DNA of 64,000 nucleotides. Source: Enterobacter kobei. Lineage in GTDB: Bacteria; Pseudomonadota; Gammaproteobacteria; Enterobacterales; Enterobacteriaceae. A program made the translations under genes and the position numbers. The notes beneath the pieces are model-generated. The model searched no databases. It was not told the origin of the DNA and saw only the letters and a list, made by a program, of their open reading frames with translations. Below are positions 49,815-58,070 of this stretch, piece after piece. The stretch is from the NCBI RefSeq assembly GCF_001729765.1, contig NZ_CP017181.1, positions 434,001-498,000 of the forward strand, in the 5' to 3' direction. How positions within the stretch are numbered: position 1 is the first letter of the stretch; every line of letters begins with the position of its first letter.

Positions 49815-50318
49815 TTATTGATAGTGTTTTATGTTCAGATAATGCCCGATGACTTTGTCATGCAGCTCCACCGATTTTGAGAACGACAGCGACTTCCGTC
49901 CCAGCCGTGCCAGGTGCTGCCTCAGATTCAGGTTATGCCGCTCAATTCGCTGCGTATATCGCTTGCTGATTACGTGCAGCTTTCCCTTCAGGCGGGATTC
50001 ATACAGCGGCCAGCCATCCGTCATCCATATCACCACGTCAAAGGGTGACAGCAGGCTCATAAGACGCCCCAGCGTCGCCATAGTGCGTTCACCGAATACG
50101 TGCGCAACAACCGTCTTCCGGAGCCTGTCATACGCGTAAAACAGCCAGCGCTGGCGCGATTTAGCCCCGACGTATCCCCACTGTTCGTCCATTTCCGCGC
50201 AGACGATGACGTCACTGCCCGGCTGTATGCGCGAGGTTACCGACTGCGGCCTGAGTTTTTTAAATGGCGGAAAATCGTGTTGAGGCCAACGCCCATAATG
50301 CGGGCGGTTGCCCGGCAT
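49815..50318 (-). CDS. insB: IS1 protein InsB
   Basis: The 167-residue frame carries the DDE catalytic part ([38 protein letters not shown]). It is normally made as the InsAB' fusion through -1 frameshifting at the A-rich overlap with insA; it overlaps insA by 82 bases. Confidence 0.95.
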   Translation of the reverse strand: MPGNRPHYGRWPQHDFPPFKKLRPQSVTSRIQPGSDVIVCAEMDEQWGYVGAKSRQRWLFYAYDRLRKTVVAHVFGERTMATLGRLMSLLSPFDVVIWMTDGWPLYESRLKGKLHVISKRYTQRIERHNLNLRQHLARLGRKSLSFSKSVELHDKVIGHYLNIKHYQ

Positions 50319-50512
50319 CCAACGCCATTCATGGCCATATCAATGATTTTCTGGTGCGTACCGGGTTGAGAAGCGGTGTAAGTGAACTGCAGTTGCCATG
50401 TTTTACGGCAGTGAGAGCAGAGATAGCGCTGATGTCCGGCAGTGCTTTTGCCGTTACGCACCACCCCGTCAGTAGCTGAACAGGAGGGACAGCTGATAGA
50501 AACAGAAGCCAC
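50237..50512 (-). CDS. insA: IS1 protein InsA
   Basis: The 91-residue zinc-finger/HTH protein ([16 protein letters not shown]...CSHCRK) binds the IS1 ends and represses the element; it provides the DNA-binding half of the InsAB' transposase. Confidence 0.95.
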   Translation of the reverse strand: MASVSISCPSCSATDGVVRNGKSTAGHQRYLCSHCRKTWQLQFTYTASQPGTHQKIIDMAMNGVGCRATARIMGVGLNTIFRHLKNSGRSR

Positions 50513-50713
50513 TGGAGCACCTCAAAAACACCATCATACACTAAATCAGTAAGTTGGCAGCATCACCTGCATTTATTAATAAATTTAAAAGTGTCTATAT
50601 TGTAGGAAAGAGCTACGCCAAGAACCAATTTCACATCCCTAATACACCTACCTGAAATTGCCTGTCGCACCAGACGCCACAAGGGCTGTCCGGGGTATGC
50701 GTGGATGAAAGTG

Positions 50714-50909
50714 ACTACAAAGGGAAGGCAAGCCCCGGATAGCATTCTTGACTTGAAAGCTACTATATTGGGAAGGCTACCGACCGATAAGGGTTACTAG
50801 TGTGGGAAGATGAGACCACAAGCCCGCCCTCGCGCTATCCCGCTGCATTGCCTGTTGCGCCTGAGTTAAATCCAAATCACTGGATGAAGATCACTACTAA
50901 AGAGGGACG
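50714..50909 (+). repeat. Four direct repeats ACTA-N4-GGGA(A/C)G
   Basis: Copies lie at 50714-50727, 50762-50775, 50796-50809 and 50896-50909, all in the same direction and all before the first gene of the replication block. The first and last also share TGGATGAA upstream. A weak likeness to the core of T7-type promoters (CACTATAGGGAGA) exists, but the spacing is N4 instead of N2. They could also be iterons or regulator sites. Confidence 0.6.
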
Positions 50910-51004
50910 GAACACCGACGCCGCCTCAACCGCCACCGCCACACTTCCGGCGCTTCCGTCCTGCGCCCCGTTCTAAACTCACCTTAATTTCTGGAGCTTA
51001 CATC

Positions 51005-51307
51005 ATGGTTGATTTACGCCACATGAATTCACGCCTGCAACTGGAGCTGGCAACTGCTGCCGCCGAAGCGTTAAGCACGATTAGCGCCACGCCGCAACAA
51101 CTGGTCTGGAGTGAAACTGTTATCCCGCATTACGTGCGCTGCGCTGTCACGGACAAGACGGTACAGGGAGCATTCCACAAACGTCTGCGTGTGTATTACT
51201 ACAATCCCGATGGTTCCGTTATGACCTTCCGCGCATGGCGAAAGCTGCACGGCGTGACCAAAAAGAGAGGTGTCCACCGCCGATACATCTGGCGGAAAGC
51301 TGCTTGA
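51005..51307 (+). CDS. Stand-alone homologue of the helicase N-terminal domain
   Basis: The 100-residue basic protein aligns with residues 4-85 of the helicase encoded next: both read RL..L..AA.AE.L.T....QQLV, then V..CxV....Q.AF....YYN.D.SVMxFRxW...G. I do not recognise the family. A GGAG site 13 bases upstream supports the start. DNA binding or primer/replication support is possible, inferred only from basic charge and position. Confidence 0.75.
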   Translation: MVDLRHMNSRLQLELATAAAEALSTISATPQQLVWSETVIPHYVRCAVTDKTVQGAFHKRLRVYYYNPDGSVMTFRAWRKLHGVTKKRGVHRRYIWRKAA

Positions 51308-51330
51308 TTATTTGACTGGAGATTTCAAAC

Positions 51331-53175
51331 ATGCCCACGAGATTGAACCGCCTGCTTGCGCTGGCCGCTGACGCCGAACCGCTGAACACTGCGCCTGCGG
51401 ATGCTCAGCAACTGGTTGCGGATAAGATAGTTGTATCGCGTAACAAGCAATGTCCTGTAAAGCGTAAACCCATACAGGCTGCGTTTAATACGGAGTCACA
51501 AGAGTTTTACTTTAACGCTGACGATTCTGTTATGTCGTTCCGAGAATGGAAAGAGGCTAACGGAATCGGACGCAAGACACACGCCCGCCGCGCTGATGCA
51601 GGGTTGCGCCAGATTATCCAGCCGGGCGATGCAATCCACTGCCGCCGCGCTGAGCTGGTGATGTGGCTAAACAAAAAGCCTGCCCGGTACGCCGAGCCGC
51701 TGCCACCAGATTTCCCCGGTGTTCGCGTAGACGATGCCGCATTGAAACCGCGTGAGCACGCCATCCCGGAAGCGACCACGGGGCAAAACGCCTTTCTTAA
51801 AGCCTGTCGCGAGTTTCTGATTTGTGATGAGAAGACCATCCGCCGCATCAATCGTGGCATGAGCAAGCTGGAGGCGATGCGCCACGCTGACTTTGACACC
51901 CTCGGGGATAGCCCGGAGTTTCACCAGCTATGGGGCAGTGAGCTGAAATCCACTAAGGACAATTTCAACACGAAGAACCAACACTGTGACGTTGGCGGCG
52001 CTGACCTGCCGCCGTCCATCCCGCCGCTGGTTACAGCGCCGTACAGGTTCCGTGAGCTGGAGCAATGCGACCGCCCGGCGTTTGTGCCATTACCGCCGCC
52101 AGATGGTGGCGACTGGCGACCCGGCCAGCAGGACGTAGCCGCCGCTGTGTTTGCCCGTGACCGCGATATGCTGGCGGTGCTGCCGACTGGGTACGGCAAG
52201 ACGGCTGCGTTCACCTATGCCCTTCAATTCGAGTCTGGTACTGGTGACGGTCTGACCGTTATTGTTGTGCCTACGAATACTATCAAGCAGCAGGTGCTAC
52301 AGCAGTTAAGGGAGACTGGCGTTCACGCGGTGGCCTTTGGCGATAAGCTACCGAAGCGGCGTAATGCGCAGCAACTTGCGGGGCTGGCTGCTGGGGCGTT
52401 TCGGGTGGTTGTCGTTTCGCCTGAGCATCTGGTGCCGGGTAGTCAGGTGCTGGCGGCACTGATGGCCGCTGGTGTGGACAGATTTATCATCGACGAAGTT
52501 CACACCGTGGACGACTGGGAGTTCCGCGCCGCTTTCCCCGCGATGAAGCACACCTTGCAAAATGCCTTCCCTGATGCGCAGCGTTGCGCGTTTACCGCGA
52601 CCCTGCGAAGAGGTGATGAGTTTGAGCTGATGAAAGAGCTGGGCTGTCGTGGCGAGTTCCTGACCTTCCGCGCCAGCGCTGCCAGAGAAAACATCCAGCT
52701 TGTTCCTGTTCGGCAATGTGAAGCGCAGCGCCGGGCTGCTGTTGGTCTGGTCGATGCCCTCCCGGTGGATGAAAAGACGCTGGTGATGGTGGACAGTATC
52801 AAAATGCTTTACGCGTACCTCGACGAGCTGGGAAGCCGCGCCCGGCCTTATCATTCCGACACCCGCCGTCTGAGCCGTGACCAGCGACACGCTAACGCTG
52901 AGTGGTTTGCCACTACGCCCGGTGCGGTTCTGATTGCTACTAAAGCCTTCGGGCTGGGGGCTGATATCCCTGACGTGCATAACGTAATCATCACTTATAC
53001 CCCCGAAGACCTGCCCGATTTAGTGCAGATGGTTGGCCGTGCTGGACGCGACGGACAACCTGCCCGCGCGTTTCTGCTGTGGTCATCACTGGCGCTCGGT
53101 GCAGCACCTGATGAGCTGGCGGCGTTGTACCGCCCTGAAAACTGCAATTGGGGCTACATCTCCCGCTTCCTCTGA
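51331..53175 (+). CDS. RecQ-like superfamily 2 helicase
   Basis: The 614-residue protein has an N-terminal domain shared with the preceding gene (1-85), a linker domain (85-260), and helicase motifs: LPTGYGKT Walker A (285-291), IIDEVHTVDDWEFR motif II with RecQ-like aromatic loop (387-399), FTATLR motif III, and LVQMVGRAGRDG motif VI near 570. It lacks the RecQ zinc and HRDC domains. It probably unwinds the element's DNA in replication. TGGAG precedes the start. Confidence 0.85.
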   Translation: MPTRLNRLLALAADAEPLNTAPADAQQLVADKIVVSRNKQCPVKRKPIQAAFNTESQEFYFNADDSVMSFREWKEANGIGRKTHARRADAGLRQIIQPGDAIHCRRAELVMWLNKKPARYAEPLPPDFPGVRVDDAALKPREHAIPEATTGQNAFLKACREFLICDEKTIRRINRGMSKLEAMRHADFDTLGDSPEFHQLWGSELKSTKDNFNTKNQHCDVGGADLPPSIPPLVTAPYRFRELEQCDRPAFVPLPPPDGGDWRPGQQDVAAAVFARDRDMLAVLPTGYGKTAAFTYALQFESGTGDGLTVIVVPTNTIKQQVLQQLRETGVHAVAFGDKLPKRRNAQQLAGLAAGAFRVVVVSPEHLVPGSQVLAALMAAGVDRFIIDEVHTVDDWEFRAAFPAMKHTLQNAFPDAQRCAFTATLRRGDEFELMKELGCRGEFLTFRASAARENIQLVPVRQCEAQRRAAVGLVDALPVDEKTLVMVDSIKMLYAYLDELGSRARPYHSDTRRLSRDQRHANAEWFATTPGAVLIATKAFGLGADIPDVHNVIITYTPEDLPDLVQMVGRAGRDGQPARAFLLWSSLALGAAPDELAALYRPENCNWGYISRFL

Positions 53176-53219
53176 GCTGACCAGCTCGCCTGTTTAAATT
53201 CCCTTCTGGAGAAATCCTT

Positions 53220-53651
53220 ATGCCTGATGAAACCGTGCTGCATCGCGCGGGGCGTTCTGACGCCCTGCTTAATGCCCAACTTGCGTTTGCCTTGAACGGC
53301 TATTCCTTTGATGGATTGGCCGAACGTCATATTCAGACCCTTAATCGTGAAGCCATCATGCGCCGGGCAAGCACGCCACTACAGCGATATTGCCTGCTCA
53401 ATAACTGTGAGCCTTGGGAATGTATCGCTGCGGTATTGAACCGATTTCGACGCCGGGAGGATGGCTTTCGTATTTGGCCGACCTACCGCATGGCTCGCGA
53501 GATCTTTAATGGGACTGTTCACCCTGCCGACAAGACGCGCGACGAGATATTTCAATCCGTGCAGCGTCGCCTGTTTTTACCAAAGCCAGTACATGCCGAG
53601 GTCATTCAATACCTGCGTGCAATGGGACTAACTGGAGACAACCACCAATGA
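53220..53651 (+). CDS. Small island protein of unknown function (143 aa)
   Basis: Mostly helical, with many Arg residues and a central RRASTPLQRYCLLNNCEPWECIAAVLNRFRRRE stretch holding three cysteines. It has a TGGAG ribosome site and overlaps the next gene by the ATGA junction. I do not recognise it; its place after the helicase suggests replication or regulation. Confidence 0.7.
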   Translation: MPDETVLHRAGRSDALLNAQLAFALNGYSFDGLAERHIQTLNREAIMRRASTPLQRYCLLNNCEPWECIAAVLNRFRRREDGFRIWPTYRMAREIFNGTVHPADKTRDEIFQSVQRRLFLPKPVHAEVIQYLRAMGLTGDNHQ

Positions 53652-53854
53652 CGAAATCTGAATTTGAAAATGAAACGTGGCGAATGAAAGGCTTGCTTCT
53701 TGGGGCGCTGATTCGCCGCCTTGAGGAAGACAAGGCTGGTGAGTCGCGCATGGCCGCAGCGGAGTTATCCAGTGCGGTCAACTTCCTTAAGGCCAATGCC
53801 GTAGAAGCGCCGGACACATCATTCAACAACGTGTTCCCGGAGGATGACGATTAA
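53648..53854 (+). CDS. Putative T7-type small terminase (68 aa)
   Basis: The short acidic protein reads MKGLLLGALIRRLEED...MAAAELSSAVNFLKANAVEAPD, a pattern seen in small terminase (DNA maturase A) proteins of T7-like and related podoviruses, where an A-x-L-S-x-A-x-x-F-L-K-x-N motif recurs near the C-terminus. It is shorter than T7 gp18 (89 residues). No large terminase is encoded nearby. The match is by eye and needs a profile search. Confidence 0.45.
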   Translation: MTKSEFENETWRMKGLLLGALIRRLEEDKAGESRMAAAELSSAVNFLKANAVEAPDTSFNNVFPEDDD

Positions 53855-54045
53855 TGAGTCCCGATGAATTTAGAGCATGGTTCGCCTCGCTGCCTGAAAA
53901 ATTTCAGCGTCAGGCCAAAGCTATGTACGACAACGCCCGGCGCGGCGGTGGTGTCCACACCGCTTCCAGCCTCGCCTTGATTAAAAACCTTATAGAAGGT
54001 TCGATTAACTTTGAAGGAAAGTTCCCGAATGACAACCACCAATAA
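53854..54045 (+). CDS. Small island protein of unknown function (63 aa)
   Basis: A helical 63-residue protein (FRAWFASLPEKFQRQAKAMYDN...) that shares its first base with the last base of the preceding stop codon and overlaps the next gene. The tight packing supports coding. Function unknown. Confidence 0.65.
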   Translation: MSPDEFRAWFASLPEKFQRQAKAMYDNARRGGGVHTASSLALIKNLIEGSINFEGKFPNDNHQ

Positions 54046-54610
54046 CGCAACCCTGACCATCGCCGATATCCAGCGCATCAATAAGCTGAGCATTGTCGAG
54101 CACATGAACAACGAAGCGATTGCCGCCGCCACTGGCTTCGACCTGCGTGACATTGACCGCGTAGTCCGTGGCGTTTACGTAGACGACCTCGCCGACCAGT
54201 GGAAGCCAGACGAAGAAATCACGCTGGCCGACTACAACGCCATTCGTAAGCGCTGGAAACCGGGCAAACTGCACCGGGATACCGAGTACGCCATTGCACG
54301 CGATATGTTAATTCGTCCGGCCACTGTGCTGGCCATCGCGCATTCCCGATTCCAGAACGCGCACACACACCCGGCAGAGAAAACCGTGAAGGTGAAGCCA
54401 GCTAAGCAGAAAGCAGTGCGCAAGCTAGTGCCTGCGGACATTGACGAAATCCACAAGTTAGAGCGCTTTGGCTGGCCTGCCGCCGAGATCGCCGAAAAGC
54501 TGGGCGTCCCTGTTGAAGTCGTCGCGCATGTGCAACGCTGTCTGAGAAATCGTTGGTCGTACCCGGATACTCTGGAGTCTGTTAACTCCAAATTCAGCGA
54601 GGCTGAATGA
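54029..54610 (+). CDS. Protein with three tandem HTH-like modules
   Basis: The 193-residue protein contains three similar segments, starting TIADIQRINKL (about 10), TLADYNAIRKR (about 65) and VPADIDEIHKL (about 133). Each is followed by an HTH-like pattern (NEAIAAATGFDLRDIDRVV; AIARDMLIRPATVLAIA; AAEIAEKLGVPVEVVAHVQ). A repeated DNA-binding protein is the best guess, e.g. a transcription regulator or packaging/origin binder. The start at 54029 is chosen because AAGGAA lies eight bases upstream. Confidence 0.72.
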   Translation: MTTTNNATLTIADIQRINKLSIVEHMNNEAIAAATGFDLRDIDRVVRGVYVDDLADQWKPDEEITLADYNAIRKRWKPGKLHRDTEYAIARDMLIRPATVLAIAHSRFQNAHTHPAEKTVKVKPAKQKAVRKLVPADIDEIHKLERFGWPAAEIAEKLGVPVEVVAHVQRCLRNRWSYPDTLESVNSKFSEAE

Positions 54611-54843
54611 TGGCAGAGAACGAACCGCTGCACCCCGCCGTTAACCCTGATCTCTATGTGAATCTTGATGAACAACGCGAGGGATACGCGCCGATTGAAT
54701 CACGGGGCTGGGGCGTGCTGACGCAGAACCTGACCGGGGAAGGGCGAACAGATCCCGGCCAAGCACCAAACCAGAATCCAAGGCAGCGACCGCGTGGCTC
54801 CGTTGGCGAGCGACGTTGGTTGCGTCGTCATGGCCTTATCTAA
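54607..54843 (+). CDS. Small island protein of unknown function (78 aa)
   Basis: The start overlaps the previous stop (ATGA). The N-terminal half is acidic and the C-terminal half is Arg/Gln/Pro-rich and probably unstructured (NPRQRPRGSVGERRWLRRH). Not recognised. Confidence 0.6.
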   Translation: MMAENEPLHPAVNPDLYVNLDEQREGYAPIESRGWGVLTQNLTGEGRTDPGQAPNQNPRQRPRGSVGERRWLRRHGLI

Positions 54844-54857
54844 CTGAGGATTATTTC

Positions 54858-55097
54858 ATGAGCACCATCATTTTAATGGAGCCGCGCCGCGCGGCTGATT
54901 GCGGGCAACAACTGAAATTCATTGCCGAAGCCTTGAATCTTCGCCAAATCGATTTGGCTCATGTGTACCAGATCGACAGACAAGATCTCGGCAAAGCGTA
55001 CCACGGACAGAAGATGATTCCTGCCCGATGCGTACACGCGCACATGCTTTTACTTGAACTGGCGCACCGCCGAGTTACATCACAAGAGGTTGCATAA
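54858..55097 (+). CDS. Small HTH-like protein (79 aa)
   Basis: Residues 17-50 (LKFIAEALNLRQIDLAHVYQIDRQDLGKAYHG) look like a Cro/CI-type HTH. ATG at 54858 follows GAGGA. It directly precedes the scaffold gene (two-base gap) and may regulate it. Not recognised as a known regulator. Confidence 0.6.
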   Translation: MSTIILMEPRRAADCGQQLKFIAEALNLRQIDLAHVYQIDRQDLGKAYHGQKMIPARCVHAHMLLLELAHRRVTSQEVA

Positions 55098-55099
55098 TT

Positions 55100-55780
55100 A
55101 TGGCTGACAATCAAAACCCTTATCTCGCTGCTGGCGCTGATGCTGTACCGCAGCAATCGCCATACATGGCTGCACCTGTTGGAGCTGACAATGGGGCATC
55201 CCGCTTTAGCTCTGCGCCTGCTGATGCTGATTTCCTCCGTACCCAACCCGTTAACGGCAATGATGGCGGACAATGGAATAATGGCAATATCGCAAATCAG
55301 CAAGACCAGAACGCTAACAGCGCTGGGGCGCAAGTGGGCGACACGCTGCAATTACAGGATGGCACTATTGTTGAGTTGACTCCTGAACTTCATGGGCTGA
55401 TGGGGCAGTTTCACCAGTCTGTCGAAAGCCAGCTAGGGCAGGGGACAGTTGACGCCATGTTGCAGTACGCTGGCACACTCGACGCCGGGACGCAATCAAC
55501 CCTTGAACGGATGGTCATGTCTGGCGACCCCGCGCAGATGTCGCGTGCGGTTCAGTATCTGCAAGAGCGTATGGCTGGCGGTTCCATTACCGGTTACGTC
55601 CCAAACGGCCAGTCTACCGCGCAACCTGTCGGAATGTCTCATGCTGAGTTTATAGCAGCGTATGACCAACTTACGCAGTGGGCGCAGCAATCAGGTTATG
55701 GCCCCGGCCATCGCCAGTACGATGAACAATACCGCGCTCTGGTTGCGCAGCGCTCCGCTGGCAAACGTGCTGGTCGCTAA
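55100..55780 (+). CDS. Podovirus (T7-type) capsid scaffolding protein
   Basis: The 226-residue protein has a disordered N-terminal half rich in Ala, Asn, Gln and Pro (1-85), then a helical half. Its pattern GTVDAMLQYAGTLDAGTQSTLERMVMSGDPAQMSRAVQYLQERM, followed by MSHAEFIAAYDQLTQWAQ...YDEQYRALVAQRS, matches the layout of T7-like scaffold proteins, which end in a capsid-binding helical region. The major capsid gene follows one gene later, as scaffold precedes capsid in T7. Shorter than T7 gp9 (307 residues). Confidence 0.68.
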   Translation: MADNQNPYLAAGADAVPQQSPYMAAPVGADNGASRFSSAPADADFLRTQPVNGNDGGQWNNGNIANQQDQNANSAGAQVGDTLQLQDGTIVELTPELHGLMGQFHQSVESQLGQGTVDAMLQYAGTLDAGTQSTLERMVMSGDPAQMSRAVQYLQERMAGGSITGYVPNGQSTAQPVGMSHAEFIAAYDQLTQWAQQSGYGPGHRQYDEQYRALVAQRSAGKRAGR

Positions 55781-55919
55781 CGCCCAACGGTGGAATGCGC
55801 CCTGCAAGACTGAGTGCGCACCAACCCGGTACTACCACACCAATCTATGCGCATGAGTCCCCGCAAGCCGCATTCTGCGCGGCATCTGAAAGCCTATTTT
55901 TAATTAACCGAGGTTCGTA

Positions 55920-56333
55920 ATGAGCACCTGTAATTTCCATGCCGTGGAGCGTGTCGCTGACGTGCGCCCGGATTTCGCCTTGCCGCTGGGTAGATGCGAC
56001 CACATTTACCCTGAGCGTGTGCAGCACGCTTTTAACCCAGACGAAGCGGTTTATATCGTTGCCCGTTCTGCCACATCCGGCACCCGCACATCTGGCGTTA
56101 GCCGTGGGCTTTCCCCTGTACTACCGCCGAAGATGGCCGAGCGGATGCGCGAACGTGAACGGCACGAGAAGAATCGAGCCAGACCCCGCAAGGTGATCAC
56201 TGAGGCGATACGCGCTGACATTATCGATCGCTCTGCAAAAGGCCAGAAGAATCGTTACATCGCAAGCAAGGTTGGCGTGTCTGAAACCTCTGTGCGGAAG
56301 GTGTTGAACATGGCGCGTATGAGTGCGCACTAA
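55920..56333 (+). CDS. HTH-containing island protein (137 aa)
   Basis: The C-terminal part (ITEAIRADIIDRSAKGQKNRYIASKVGVSETSVRKVLNMAR, residues 92-132) is a homeodomain-like HTH of the resolvase/transposase type. The N-terminal 80 residues are not recognised. It lies between scaffold and capsid genes, a place where T7 has none, and may be a late-gene regulator. Confidence 0.65.
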   Translation: MSTCNFHAVERVADVRPDFALPLGRCDHIYPERVQHAFNPDEAVYIVARSATSGTRTSGVSRGLSPVLPPKMAERMRERERHEKNRARPRKVITEAIRADIIDRSAKGQKNRYIASKVGVSETSVRKVLNMARMSAH

Positions 56334-56530
56334 TGCAAGGTAATACGTTCGCCTTACTTCACGCGCACTAACCCCTGAGAACCGCGCCAGCTCTGGCCTC
56401 AAAACGCCCATTTCGGGGCACCTCATCCCTTTAATCGATACCGTTCTGAATCCTGCCTCGGCGGGAGGATTACGCACGTCTGTGCCATGACGATGGCGCG
56501 GGCTTCATCAACCTACGTAGGAGTTTTGTT

Positions 56531-57526
56531 ATGGCTGATACTTCGTACAGTCCCGATCTGTTTCGCCCACATTATGGCGGGGTGGAATCCGACAATGATA
56601 TTCACATCGAGGCTTATGACCGGGATGTCCAGACCCGTTTAGAGTCCAAATCCGTATTTCTGGCCGAGGGGCTGTCTACATACAGGCCGCTGAAAGGCAG
56701 CAACCAATACCGCATTGATCGCCTGAGTGGTGATCTTGAGGTGAAGGGCAGAACCGCAGGGCAATCGCTGGAGCCTACCGCCGTTAAGTCGGACAAGCTG
56801 ATCATCTCTGTGGATACTCTGAGCTATATCCGCATCCCGATTGATTATCAAGATGACTGGACTGCACCCACCTTTCGCGCCGAGCTGAGCCGCAACATGG
56901 GGACAGCCCATGCGAAGTTTTACGACGAAGCGCACACCATCCAGTTAATCAAAGCGACTGACTTTGTACCGCCGCCGACACTGCAACCAACGTTTAACCC
57001 GCTTACGGATAACGTTGTCTCGCTCGACCTGACAACGGGGAGCGAAGAGGATGCGGCTAACGAACTGGTTCACGCTATCAAAGCTGCTGTTAATCGGTTC
57101 CTTACCGAGAAAGATATTCCGGTGGCTGAGCTGGTGCTTCTCATCGACCCGGCTTGGTTCAGCATTCTGATGGAACATAAGAAGCTGATGAACGTCCGTT
57201 ACAGCCGGGATAGTGGCAACGATTACGCATGGCGTCGTGTTGGCTATGTCGCTGGGGTGCGAGTTATCGAGCTGAATAGTTACCCGCAGGAAGCCATTAC
57301 CGGGCATGAACTGGGCGCTGATTATGACGTTACCGCAGAGGAAGCGATGACGAGAGCGACGCTGTTTAAACCTTCCTCTGTGCTGCTGACGGTCGAAGCG
57401 CAGAGCGTCATCAATCGTCAGTGGGATGATGAGCGCGAAATGACGATGGTGATGGACTCATATCGTCTGTTCAATGTTGGGCTGCGCCGCCCGGACTGCG
57501 TTATCAATTTCCGACAAGCTGTGTAA
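56531..57526 (+). CDS. Podovirus (T7-type) major capsid protein
   Basis: The 331-residue protein is close in length to T7 gp10A (345). It follows the T7 capsid order of segments: a receptor-like opening (LFRPHYGGVESDNDIHIEAYDRDVQTRLESKSVF), GSNQYRIDRLSGDLEVKGRTAGQSLEP, KLIISVDTLSYIRIPIDYQDDW, then SRNMGTAHAKFYDEAHTIQLIKA, and a C-terminal VAGVRVIELN...SVINRQWDDERE. This agrees with the HK97 fold of the T7 group, but sequence identity is low and the call should be verified by structure. GGAG precedes the start. Confidence 0.68.
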   Translation: MADTSYSPDLFRPHYGGVESDNDIHIEAYDRDVQTRLESKSVFLAEGLSTYRPLKGSNQYRIDRLSGDLEVKGRTAGQSLEPTAVKSDKLIISVDTLSYIRIPIDYQDDWTAPTFRAELSRNMGTAHAKFYDEAHTIQLIKATDFVPPPTLQPTFNPLTDNVVSLDLTTGSEEDAANELVHAIKAAVNRFLTEKDIPVAELVLLIDPAWFSILMEHKKLMNVRYSRDSGNDYAWRRVGYVAGVRVIELNSYPQEAITGHELGADYDVTAEEAMTRATLFKPSSVLLTVEAQSVINRQWDDEREMTMVMDSYRLFNVGLRRPDCVINFRQAV

Positions 57527-57542
57527 CTGGAGGGGCTGAGTC

Positions 57543-58052
57543 ATGGTTAATGATGCTTACGCCCCTGAGTTATTGCGATCCCTTTTCCTGTATGACCCGG
57601 TGACAGGTCGCCTGCACCATATAGCTAACCGACGCCGGGTTAAGGCTGGCTCCTATGCTGACTCCACCCGGCGAGCTGATGGTTATCGTCAAGTTGCCCT
57701 GCGACTTGATGGCAAGCAGTACCAGCTAAAAGCCCATCGCGTGGCGTGGATTCTTGCGCATGGCGCTATTCCTGATGGTCTGCAAGTTGACCACATCAAC
57801 GGTATCCGTGACGACAACCGCCTATGCAATCTGCGCTTGGTTACGCAGCGGGAAAACGACCAGAACCGACGCAAGGCAAGGGGGTATAGCTGGAATAAGG
57901 GCTGTAGCAAATGGGAGGCTTACATTCGCGTTAATGGTGTACGCCATCACCTTGGCTTATTTACTACCGAAGCGGCGGCGCGTGATGCCTATCTAAAAGC
58001 TAAAGCCAGATACCATCCCTCAACGCCAGCCGATTTGTTGCAGGCTGCCTAA
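57543..58052 (+). CDS. HNH endonuclease with AP2 DNA-binding domain
   Basis: The 169-residue protein has an HNH core (HRVAWILAHG...VDHINGIRDDNRLCNLRLVTQREN, residues 61-110) and a C-terminal AP2-like domain (YSWNKGCSKWEAYIRVNGVRHHLGLFTTEAAARDAY). Such proteins are common phage homing endonucleases, often beside structural genes. It follows the capsid gene by 16 bases. It may favour element spread or cut helper DNA. Confidence 0.9.
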   Translation: MVNDAYAPELLRSLFLYDPVTGRLHHIANRRRVKAGSYADSTRRADGYRQVALRLDGKQYQLKAHRVAWILAHGAIPDGLQVDHINGIRDDNRLCNLRLVTQRENDQNRRKARGYSWNKGCSKWEAYIRVNGVRHHLGLFTTEAAARDAYLKAKARYHPSTPADLLQAA

Positions 58053-58070
58053 TCCTCGGAGGTTCCATAT

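Larger units (their letters stand above)
49800..50567 (-). mobile_element. IS1 (768 bp, complete)
   Basis: The ends GGTAATGACTCC and GGCAGCATCACC, the exact 768-bp length and intact insA and insB identify a complete IS1 copy. It sits in the non-coding region before the helicase genes and interrupts no recognisable gene. Confidence 0.97.
49791..50576. repeat. 9-bp target duplication around IS1
   Basis: TGCATTTAT at 49791-49799 and again at 50568-50576 flanks the IS1 copy directly, the length expected for IS1. Confidence 0.95.

Noticed and set aside
50714..50909. Reading the four repeats as a CRISPR array
   Set aside because: Units are about 14 bp with irregular distances (48, 34 and 100 bp) and no cas genes are present.
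50714..50909. Calling the repeats definite T7-type promoters
   Set aside because: The spacing between ACTA and GGGA is four bases instead of two and no phage RNA polymerase gene is in the window; kept only as a hypothesis.
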